From Lachnospiraceae bacterium (lineage in GTDB: Bacteria > Bacillota > Clostridia > Lachnospirales > Lachnospiraceae): DNA of 5,702 nucleotides. Under the pieces are notes generated by a model, which had not been told where the DNA came from, made no database searches, and saw only the letters and a list, made by a program, of their open reading frames with translations. Below, in pieces: positions 1 to 5,669 of this stretch (positions are counted from its first letter, which is position 1; every line of letters begins with the position of its first letter). Made by a program: the position numbers and the translations under genes. The stretch is from the NCBI GenBank assembly GCA_029068665.1, contig JAIECC010000160.1:1-5702 (forward strand). Direction: 5' to 3'.

Positions 1-23
1 CTGCATGGCTGAACTATCACCAC

Positions 24-58
24 AAAAAATCTCCGAGGATTCATGACCCTCGGAGATT
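24..58 (-). terminator. Intrinsic terminator of the SASP gene
   Basis: Read on the minus strand, an 11-bp perfect stem (bases 48-58 pairing with 28-38, core CTCCGAGG/CCTCGGAG) with a 9-base loop runs straight into a run of six T (29-24). It starts about 30 bases after the SASP stop codon. Read on the plus strand the hairpin is followed by CCGTTTCG, which is not a proper T-tract, so it looks one-directional. It would end the SASP message and also any read-through from the large upstream gene. Confidence 0.93.
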
Positions 59-89
59 CCGTTTCGTTATTTAAGGAAAGATTTCCGGA

Positions 90-275
90 TTACTTACCAG
101 AAATTGCCTTCATCTGAGCTTCAACCAGCTTCTTAGTCATCTGACCACCAACAGAACCATTCTGTCTGGATGTTAAGTCACCGTTGTAACCCTGCTTTAA
201 GTCAACACCTACTTCTGAAGCACATTCCATTTTGAAACGGTTCATAGCTTCACTCTTAGAATACTTGCTTGACAT
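90..275 (-). CDS. Alpha/beta-type small acid-soluble spore protein (SASP)
   Basis: The 61-residue product belongs to the alpha/beta SASP family. These proteins are made in the forespore, coat spore DNA, hold it in an A-like form that resists UV and chemical damage, and are degraded at germination by the protease GPR to supply amino acids. Two family signatures are visible. One is the GPR site region K15-M-E-C-A-S-E-V-G-V24, with cleavage expected between E17 and C18. The other is the DNA-binding core L34-T-S-R-Q-N-G-S-V-G-G-Q-M-T-K-K-L-V51. Length is normal for the family. I start at the ATG at 275 because GGAGG (288-284) lies 8 bases before it; the ATG at 290, which would add five residues (MEVAI), overlaps that ribosome-binding site. 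The odd point is cysteine at position 18, where the family usually has Ile, Val, Leu or Phe. The gene has its own likely sporulation promoter and its own terminator. Identity is very sure; which SASP paralogue it is cannot be said. Confidence 0.96.
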   Translation of the reverse strand: MSSKYSKSEAMNRFKMECASEVGVDLKQGYNGDLTSRQNGSVGGQMTKKLVEAQMKAISGK

Positions 276-283
276 AATTGCTA

Positions 284-288
284 CCTCC
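284..288 (-). promoter_or_regulatory. Ribosome-binding site of the SASP gene (decides the start)
   Basis: GGAGG sits 8 bases before the ATG at 275. Its first G is the last base of the ATG at 290, so a ribosome placed by this site must use 275. No comparable site precedes 290; the bases there read AGTATTCAAT. Confidence 0.9.
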
Positions 289-300
289 ATATTGAATACT

Positions 301-326
301 TAAGACTTCAAGCGCTCGATGTCTTA
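301..326. repeat. 26-base near-palindrome at the expected SASP transcription start
   Basis: The arms TAAGAC (301-306) and GTCTTA (321-326) are perfect. Inside them the symmetry continues to the central AGCGCT with only one A/A mismatch and one G-T pair. No T-run follows on either strand, so it is not an intrinsic terminator. It lies between the predicted -10 element (331-337) and the ribosome-binding site. It would either form a hairpin at the 5' end of the SASP message or serve as a dyad operator. The function is inferred only. Confidence 0.6.
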
Positions 327-330
327 CTTA

Positions 331-359
331 TAGTATCCTCAGGATTAAAGAAAGTATTA
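331..359 (-). promoter_or_regulatory. Putative forespore sigma-G promoter of the SASP gene
   Basis: On the minus strand, TAATA (359-355) and GATACTA (337-331) are separated by 17 bases. The sigma-G consensus as I recall it is GHATR, 17-18 bases, CATNHTA. The match is 4 of 5 in the -35 and 6 of 7 in the -10, with the proper spacing. SASP genes of this family are classically sigma-G dependent, which supports the call. The start of transcription would fall near 323-327, giving a leader of about 50 bases. The sigma-F consensus fits less well. Confidence 0.6.
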
Positions 360-373
360 TGGTAAGTTATGGT
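357..373. repeat. Tandem TTATGGT repeat, period 10
   Basis: TTATGGT occurs at 357-363 and again at 367-373 on the plus strand (ACCATAA on the minus strand), exactly ten bases apart. It lies just past the stop codon of the large gene and overlaps the predicted -35 element of the SASP promoter. One-turn spacing is what a DNA-binding protein site could show, but chance is not excluded. Confidence 0.4.
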
Positions 374-377
374 GCTT

Positions 378-3300
378 TTAATGATTCTTTTTATTTTTGA
401 AAATAACAGCTCCCGCCATGGCTGTCACTATGCCAAGCACACTGATCCATACCACCGGTGCCGTATCTCCGGTACGTGGTGAATTACCGGATGCAGAAAC
501 AAGTCCGTTGGAATTCGGTCTTGTGCTAATATCCGTCATTCCACCGCTGGAACCGTTTCCACTGCCGTTTCCAGGATTGTTTCCGGAACCACTTCCGTCT
601 CCACCACTGGAAGTACCAGGATTAACACTGCTATTATCTGTATAAACCAAAGCATAGGTTGAGAACAACGTACTTTCAATCGTATACGTATATGGATTGT
701 TATCCAGATCGGCTAACCGCTCTACTACGCCGTTATGCACCCGAATTACATTTAAGTTTTCACGAGCTGCCAGTTCTTCACTGACCGGAATTACCAGCCG
801 CACAGATTTACCTCCGGAAATCGAAGACACCTGCTTCTGTGAAATAATACCAAATGCACCTACGTTGCGCTTCCAAATAGAGAAATCCATATAACTTGCT
901 ACCCGTTCATTATTCTGCAGACTACGCCGGATTAATTCCATATCCGATGGTGGAACCTCACTTGGGCTCAAGCCATTGATTTCCATACAGAATTCAACTA
1001 CACCGCCTGCATTGATAATTGCAAAATCCTGGTCACTGCCAAAATTCGTTGTATCATCAAATATATTCTCCAAACCACTGACGGAAACCTGTGGTGTGTT
1101 CGGCTTTCCATATTCAATAGAAGTAGACTGTCCAGACCGAAGTACCAGTCGAATACTGTCAGTCGGTTCTACTACTTCATTGTTGTGAACCACAATTCCC
1201 ATGCCTGCAGAACGGTTTCCATGAATTGCACGGACAACATAAGAACCATCCGGTACATTCGTAAAGATAAATGCTTCATTATTCTTCACATTCTGGAACT
1301 GGACAATATCATTTCCGCTGTACAGTACAACCGAAATCGCTGAAGTATCACTATTTTGAAGGGTTTCATCATATACAGTTCCTGCAACACTGATTCCTTC
1401 TGCTTTCCGAACTCCTGTCTTAAAGGCGCCGGTATAATTACAATGCTCTCCGCTTGTTGTATAAGCCGTAATCAAAAACCGATATCTGGCATCATAATTT
1501 AATTGCGTGAATTTTGCTGTAAATGCCTTATTACCTTCTGCATCCGTTGTTACAATCAGACTATCTGCATCTGTAGCCGTTTCCTGACCTTCCAGACCGT
1601 ACTTTACAGCTAAAGATTCAACTGCAAACGTACCGCTTTCCACCCGTCCGGTCACAACAATGCCTTCCTCTATACTTCCGGTAATTCGGGTCACAACAAT
1701 ATTCATCGGTTCAAAGGCTTCCGTATAAGAAGCATTACCCGCACCATCCGTGGCTTTAATGATATAGCTTCCTGCCATGGCTGCCGTGAACTCTGCTGTA
1801 TATACACCATTTCCGGCATAAGCAAAGGTCAGATTATGAGCACTGTCTTCCTGCTTATTATATACTGCTTTCAGTTCTGCTAATCCACTGGCAGCATCTT
1901 TCACTCGCACAAATACCTGAAATGCTGTTCCTTTACCGCTGATAATAACATCAGAGAACACCGGTGCTGTACCGTCATACCCAACCTGATATACTTCTTC
2001 CGCCTCACTTCGCATTCCGGATTCCGTCTCGGCCCATGCACGTATATTCCATGCACCTTCTCCCGGCAATTGGAAACTGTCATCAAAAATCTCTCTGGTA
2101 GAAGGTTCCTCCGTACCTTCTTTCCATAAGCGATAATAAGTGGTAATCGCTGTTCCATCCGGTGTTTGCTCCGGCTCTAAAATCTGGATTTTCGGATTCG
2201 AGGTAAACCATCCGGTTTCTGCATTTTCCGGTTCTGCCGGACTTGTAATAATATTCGGTGTATCCGGAACTTCTGAGGATACCTTGGTGAATTCCAATGG
2301 TACCTCTGCAACATTTCCTGCACGGTCTGTTGCTTTAATGGTATAAGTGCCCTTACGTGTTACTGTAAAGGTATAGGTATTATCTTTTCCCTGTACGGCA
2401 GTATACGGATAAGGCCGATTATTATCATCCAGAAGTGACAGCATATCCATACCGCTCTCTGTATCAGTTACTGTAAAGGTAATTGTCTTTTCTGTTGCCC
2501 AGCTTCCGTCATAATCAACCGGTGACACCTGAATGACTGGTGCTGTACCATCAATGGAGAAGCGGAATACTTCGGTAGGTAAACTCACATTCTCCGCATT
2601 ATCATAAGCGGTAGCCGATACTGTATAGGCGCCGCTTTCCTCAAACATGCGCTCAAAATCATAACTGGTCAACAATCTGCCGGTATCGGAAACCACCTGT
2701 TTATTCTCTTCCGTAATGGTCTGTCCGTCTCTGGTAATATTCCAGATCACATATGCAACACCCGCATCCTGATCTGTGACAGAAGCCGTCATCTTCACTG
2801 CTCTGTAGTAAAGATCCTCACCGGAATAAGCAGTATTTCCTTCCAAATCCACTGCATACGCCCGTATGGCCGGAGCCTGATTCTCAACTACCCAGTAATT
2901 GGAATTCTCAACACCAATCAAATCAGCAAGAACAGAAGAATTTCCTGCGTTATCTCTCGACGTCAAAGCAATGGTTCCTTTGTATGTTAATGGTACCTGG
3001 AAGGTAGCCTTTCCATTTCGAATCGGAATCACGATTCCATCTTCCCAGATACTGCCATCCAGATAATAGGTCAGGCTGTTTGCACCACTTAATTCATCCG
3101 AAACCGGGATGGTAATCATGATGCTTTCCTTAAAGAAATTACCAAAGCTTAAGAAATTACCGATTTTTCCAATGGTACCGGAATTCACGGAAGAAATTTC
3201 TATATTTGCAGTATCAATAAACGGTGCCGTGGTATCTACATATACCTCAATCGGTTCTAAGGAAGTAACCGCATGGGTTCTGCTGTTTGCCAATTGAACA

Positions 3301-5609
3301 TACAGAGTCGCATTCTGTGAACACATAGCCTCCGTAATATATGCTTCATTCCTAAATCTGGTTCCATCATAAGTAACTGCTTTCGCAGAAACATCATTGG
3401 TCAAATAAACCGTATCATAGCCCTTTACTCCGGTTGGAACCACCCGCGGATTTTCACCATAGTACCACAGCTTACCTGACTGATCCGTCATATGCTGGCC
3501 TTCAATGGTATAATCCAGCCGTTCTATCGGTGTCTCTTGTTTGACAGATAAAGTCCCCGGTGTTACAACCAGTGAATAATTCTGCAGATTCACCCGATTC
3601 GTATCAATTTGAATTGCAAAGGCTCCTGCCGGATAATCCGGCTTATAGTCACAGGTATAATTTCCTGCAATAGCATTCAAAATCAACTGTTCATCTGTGG
3701 CTGCCAGGTCCGCCGGCAAATCTTCCACATGAATCACAGATGTATATTCCGGCTCTTCACCAGTAAGGAAATAATCCCTGCCCTCCGGATAGACCGGAGC
3801 TGTAGTAACGCCAATCGGACGCTTGGTAATAGTTCCGATTCCCGGTATGGTCACCTCTGAAGCATCATCTTTAATTCTATAATACTTTGCATCATCTCCG
3901 TATATTGAAAGATTTACCGTAATATCCTTGCCGGTACCCACATTCGGATCTGCAAAGTAACCACTTTGCTCTTCACTGTGTACCACAAGATCAGCACCCG
4001 GCTTTGCTCCGGTGAACCGTATGCCGCCAACCTCAATCCAGGTACTTCCGTCATAGACTTTAGTTGCATTGGATACACCAATAATCTCCAACTGCTTTGG
4101 CAGTAAATGTACCTCAACCTGCTGACGAACAATTGGCTGCTCCGGATTATTGTTATCCTGAATTTCAAATGATATCCAAACAGTACCAATTGTCCGGATT
4201 CCATCGCTGGAAGAAGTGAGCAATTCAATTACATTTCCATGCTGCAAAACAGATACCCGAACATCCAAACCGGTAATACTCTTAAAGTTTTCCTTGTTTA
4301 CCTCGCCATCTGCGGTAGTTCCCCATGCATCAATGAATGTAATATCAAAATTACCGCCACTGCCATTTGCATGATCTACTTCTATAGTTCCATTCTTTCC
4401 ACTTCCGCTATTCGTAACAATATCCGTATACTCAAATTCAAATACATCTGACGGATGAAACGTAGCAGGACTATACACCCAGGTTGCTATCATTGTAACT
4501 GTAGCATCCTTAACATTTGTCAAATTCAATACGGTTCTGCCGTCTATAAAGATTTCGCCCTCTCCAACACCATCTCCATTGCTGTCAATCTGCCAGCCGG
4601 CAAATGAATATCCGACTCTCTTGAACTGACAACGATTCAATGCAGCTTCATCATCATAGTATAACCTCTGCTTCTCCATTTCACCGGTTGCATTCGCACA
4701 TCCCGGTAAAAATTCCACATAATATGGATTTCCTCGCCAAATCGGTGTTGCTATTGTATCACCAGCCAAGGTAGTGACCATATCTTTTCCTTCATAATCC
4801 TCAAAGTAATAACGTTTACCATTAACGATCCAGCCTCCACATGTATATCCGGCTCTGGCAAACATTTTATCATCCTTAGATAAAAGAATAACATATCCAT
4901 CCTTACGATATGCATAACCATACTGTTGCTGACCATTATACTCATATGTAAGCTTATAAGCTACACGCTCACATTCCATATTTACATAAAAGGTATAATT
5001 TCCACTACTGGAACTCAGGTCTCCATATTTCTGCAATATATCCATCGTCATATCTGTAATCGTCTGATCGGTTCCATTAATCTTATATCCAACAAATTCC
5101 CAGATATTTTCATCCAGTCCTGGTGCAACAGGCAACTTATAGGGACCGCTTGCCAGACTACTGAGCGGAATAGTAAAATCACTTTCTATTCCATCATATT
5201 TTGTTTTATTTAAAATTACACAGGTAACCTTTGCATTACCAACATCCGAACCGGTCCCGGTGTTCTCAGTGGTTGCAGGGTCATCTCCCGGATTCGTTGA
5301 ATCGTTGTCTGGATCTGCCGGATCATCGACTGCCATAATATCATTCATATCACTGCTGATACCGGCCTCCTCCGGGTATTCTGTTCCTGCCGGATCTTCT
5401 GCAATACTGATCAAATACCAGCTCTGACTGATAATCAGCACCAGACATACCAGAGCAATAACTGCACGTTTCGGACGTTCCAGACATTTTTCCAGCACAA
5501 GAAAGAAAAAGCTGATTAACGATACCAGTGCCAGCATTGGATATTTCATCCACTTATGCTTTTTCCCCAAATCTACCAGTTTTTGAATGATATATTCTTT
5601 TGCTTTCAT
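378..5609 (-). CDS. Giant sortase-anchored multidomain surface protein (adhesin-like)
   Basis: The 1743-residue product is a cell-wall-anchored surface protein with no enzyme domain visible. In order: basic N terminus (1-23); hydrophobic stretches 24-40 and 49-69 with a possible signal-peptidase site S68-I-A70/E71; Asp/Pro/Thr/Asn linker (71-125); a degenerate then two clear Flg_new/InlB-B-type repeats (about 126-213, 217-293, 296-378); unassigned beta-rich region (380-505); YDG domain (506-596, KVYDG at 517-521); MBG-type domain (597-690, PAGAFAI at 660-666); Ig-like modules with DGTAP and DxAGN motifs (about 695-1302); FN3-like (1303-1398); carboxypeptidase-regulatory-like fold (1403-1490, NVPDGSYVV at 1451-1459); C-terminal domain ending FSTYALVYTD (1500-1658); Gly/Ser/Asn linker (1661-1708); and the sorting signal SPRTG (1710-1714), hydrophobic 1718-1736, KNKKNH. 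GAGGTGA stands just before the ATG. The frame is intact and ends in TAA. Such proteins usually bind host glycans or proteins, mucin or other cells; the ligand here is unknown. Confidence 0.95.
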   Translation of the reverse strand: MKAKEYIIQKLVDLGKKHKWMKYPMLALVSLISFFFLVLEKCLERPKRAVIALVCLVLIISQSWYLISIAEDPAGTEYPEEAGISSDMNDIMAVDDPADPDNDSTNPGDDPATTENTGTGSDVGNAKVTCVILNKTKYDGIESDFTIPLSSLASGPYKLPVAPGLDENIWEFVGYKINGTDQTITDMTMDILQKYGDLSSSSGNYTFYVNMECERVAYKLTYEYNGQQQYGYAYRKDGYVILLSKDDKMFARAGYTCGGWIVNGKRYYFEDYEGKDMVTTLAGDTIATPIWRGNPYYVEFLPGCANATGEMEKQRLYYDDEAALNRCQFKRVGYSFAGWQIDSNGDGVGEGEIFIDGRTVLNLTNVKDATVTMIATWVYSPATFHPSDVFEFEYTDIVTNSGSGKNGTIEVDHANGSGGNFDITFIDAWGTTADGEVNKENFKSITGLDVRVSVLQHGNVIELLTSSSDGIRTIGTVWISFEIQDNNNPEQPIVRQQVEVHLLPKQLEIIGVSNATKVYDGSTWIEVGGIRFTGAKPGADLVVHSEEQSGYFADPNVGTGKDITVNLSIYGDDAKYYRIKDDASEVTIPGIGTITKRPIGVTTAPVYPEGRDYFLTGEEPEYTSVIHVEDLPADLAATDEQLILNAIAGNYTCDYKPDYPAGAFAIQIDTNRVNLQNYSLVVTPGTLSVKQETPIERLDYTIEGQHMTDQSGKLWYYGENPRVVPTGVKGYDTVYLTNDVSAKAVTYDGTRFRNEAYITEAMCSQNATLYVQLANSRTHAVTSLEPIEVYVDTTAPFIDTANIEISSVNSGTIGKIGNFLSFGNFFKESIMITIPVSDELSGANSLTYYLDGSIWEDGIVIPIRNGKATFQVPLTYKGTIALTSRDNAGNSSVLADLIGVENSNYWVVENQAPAIRAYAVDLEGNTAYSGEDLYYRAVKMTASVTDQDAGVAYVIWNITRDGQTITEENKQVVSDTGRLLTSYDFERMFEESGAYTVSATAYDNAENVSLPTEVFRFSIDGTAPVIQVSPVDYDGSWATEKTITFTVTDTESGMDMLSLLDDNNRPYPYTAVQGKDNTYTFTVTRKGTYTIKATDRAGNVAEVPLEFTKVSSEVPDTPNIITSPAEPENAETGWFTSNPKIQILEPEQTPDGTAITTYYRLWKEGTEEPSTREIFDDSFQLPGEGAWNIRAWAETESGMRSEAEEVYQVGYDGTAPVFSDVIISGKGTAFQVFVRVKDAASGLAELKAVYNKQEDSAHNLTFAYAGNGVYTAEFTAAMAGSYIIKATDGAGNASYTEAFEPMNIVVTRITGSIEEGIVVTGRVESGTFAVESLAVKYGLEGQETATDADSLIVTTDAEGNKAFTAKFTQLNYDARYRFLITAYTTSGEHCNYTGAFKTGVRKAEGISVAGTVYDETLQNSDTSAISVVLYSGNDIVQFQNVKNNEAFIFTNVPDGSYVVRAIHGNRSAGMGIVVHNNEVVEPTDSIRLVLRSGQSTSIEYGKPNTPQVSVSGLENIFDDTTNFGSDQDFAIINAGGVVEFCMEINGLSPSEVPPSDMELIRRSLQNNERVASYMDFSIWKRNVGAFGIISQKQVSSISGGKSVRLVIPVSEELAARENLNVIRVHNGVVERLADLDNNPYTYTIESTLFSTYALVYTDNSSVNPGTSSGGDGSGSGNNPGNGSGNGSSGGMTDISTRPNSNGLVSASGNSPRTGDTAPVVWISVLGIVTAMAGAVIFKNKKNH
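381..482 (-). other. C-terminal cell-wall sorting signal (SPRTG type)
   Basis: Residues 1710-1743 of the large protein form a complete sorting signal. S-P-R-T-G is followed by D, a hydrophobic stretch of about 19 residues (1718-1736), and a short basic tail KNKKNH. By analogy with LPXTG proteins, a sortase would cut between T1713 and G1714 and join the protein to the peptidoglycan cross-bridge. (S/N)P(K/R/Q)TG variants are common in Clostridia. No sortase gene lies in this window, so a housekeeping enzyme encoded elsewhere is implied. Confidence 0.93.
486..629 (-). repeat. Low-complexity Gly/Ser/Asn wall-spanning linker
   Basis: Residues 1661-1708 are built largely of Gly, Ser and Asn with a few Pro and Thr. 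At the DNA level there are short imperfect GGAAACGG and GGTTCC units (about 540-605). Such flexible segments just before the sorting signal typically span the peptidoglycan. Copy-number change of the small units between strains is possible. Confidence 0.75.
639..1112 (-). other. Conserved C-terminal domain before the wall linker
   Basis: Residues about 1500-1657 resemble, from memory, a domain placed just before the linker in many Lachnospiraceae and other Clostridia surface proteins. It has an aromatic/Asp segment (YMDFSIWKR, 1573-1581), then a strand pair with a prolyl turn (LVIPVSEEL, 1605-1613), then VIRVHNGVVERL (1621-1632), and ends FSTYALVYTD (1649-1658). I know of no assigned function. 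A structural role, holding the stalk near the wall, is only a guess. Confidence 0.6.
1710..3242 (-). repeat. Array of Ig-like modules in the surface protein
   Basis: Residues about 790-1300 hold five tandem Ig-like modules: about 797-908, 912-1019, 1022-1112, 1116-1211 and 1214-1302. Four carry the same two marks, Dxx(S/A)G (838-842, 946-950, 1049-1053, 1238-1242) and D-x-A-(G/E)-N (886-890, 1003-1007, 1095-1099, 1288-1292), 46-57 residues apart. Junctions read DTTAP (792), QAPAI (911), DGTAP (1020) and DGTAP (1212). The fourth module lacks both marks and is the most divergent. The modules are related but not near-identical in DNA, so this is an old duplication that forms a stalk. Confidence 0.8.
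3540..4094 (-). other. YDG plus MBG-type stalk domains
   Basis: Residues 506-596 show the YDG-family pattern: ATKVYDGST at the start, DPNVGTGKDITV (554-565), then a YYRI strand. Residues 597-690 follow as an MBG-type domain (TKRPI, TGEEPEYT, PAGAFAIQI, NLQNYSLVVTPGTLSVKQ). The YDG-MBG tandem is a common beta-strand stalk unit in large bacterial surface proteins. Assigned by eye from remembered family patterns. Confidence 0.75.
4476..4961 (-). repeat. Two InlB-B-repeat/Flg_new-type domains
   Basis: Residues 217-293 and 296-378 each follow the Listeria-Bacteroides B-repeat pattern: a Y-x-(L/V)-x-(Y/F) opening strand, a GY(T/S)(C/F)(G/A)GW core (254-260 and 333-339), then a strand pair ending in A-T-x-x-W (287-291; 375-377 ATW). 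A third, degenerate copy may precede them at 126-213. In Listeria InlB and related adhesins such repeats serve as spacers and can take part in host binding. The second copy carries a DxNxDG insertion just after its GW core. Confidence 0.8.
5403..5540 (-). other. N-terminal membrane-targeting region with two hydrophobic stretches
   Basis: Residues 24-40 and 49-69 are both hydrophobic enough to span the membrane. A basic stretch K41-C-L-E-R-P-K-R48 separates them, and the N terminus is also basic (seven Lys in the first 22 residues). S68-I-A70 followed by ED is a possible signal-peptidase I site. A single-pass export signal would be the ordinary arrangement for a wall-anchored protein; which stretch does the job is not clear. 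Confidence 0.65.
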
Positions 5610-5613
5610 TCGC

Positions 5614-5620
5614 TCACCTC
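5614..5620 (-). promoter_or_regulatory. Ribosome-binding site of the surface-protein gene
   Basis: GAGGTGA (5620-5614) is a seven-base match to the 16S rRNA 3' end. GAGG lies 7 bases before the ATG at 5609. No better start is seen upstream, and the residues that follow form a basic, export-type N terminus, so this start is well supported. Confidence 0.9.
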
Positions 5621-5639
5621 ATAATCTTTTCCGGCCATG

Positions 5640-5669
5640 ATTTTATCACACCCTATATTTACCTGTAAA
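5640..5669 (-). promoter_or_regulatory. Putative sigma-A promoter of the surface-protein gene
   Basis: TTTACA (5669-5664) matches TTGACA in five of six bases. After 18 bases comes TAAAAT (5645-5640), five of six to TATAAT, preceded by TGA, which makes an extended -10. Transcription would begin near 5633, giving a leader of about 24 bases before the ATG. This points to vegetative expression independent of the SASP gene. Confidence 0.65.

Noticed and set aside
276..290. Upstream ATG at 290 as the SASP start, giving 66 residues with MEVAI in front
   Set aside because: The GGAGG that serves the ATG at 275 overlaps this codon, and nothing like a ribosome-binding site precedes it. SASPs of this type start close to the MSSKYSKSEA-like segment.
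301..326. The 26-base dyad as terminator of the adhesin gene
   Set aside because: Neither side is followed by a T-run, and it lies over 50 bases past the stop codon within the SASP promoter-leader region.
397..645. Plus-strand open frame of 82 codons opposite the end of the adhesin gene
   Set aside because: It is the antisense of the Gly/Ser/Asn linker and sorting signal, so its Pro/Leu richness is a mirror of that composition. No ribosome-binding site or promoter was seen.
1710..3242. Recent tandem duplication or assembly artefact in the Ig-like array
   Set aside because: The modules share short motifs such as DGTAP and DxAGN but differ widely between them in both protein and DNA, so they are old duplicates rather than a recent copy.
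3914..4228. Minus-strand open frame of 104 codons in another frame within the adhesin gene
   Set aside because: It lies wholly inside the main frame, which has clear YDG-domain coding there; the shadow product has no recognisable pattern.
4926..5213. Plus-strand open frame of 95 codons rich in Ile, Cys and Ser
   Set aside because: Antisense to the region before and into the first B-repeat; no start signal and no family likeness.
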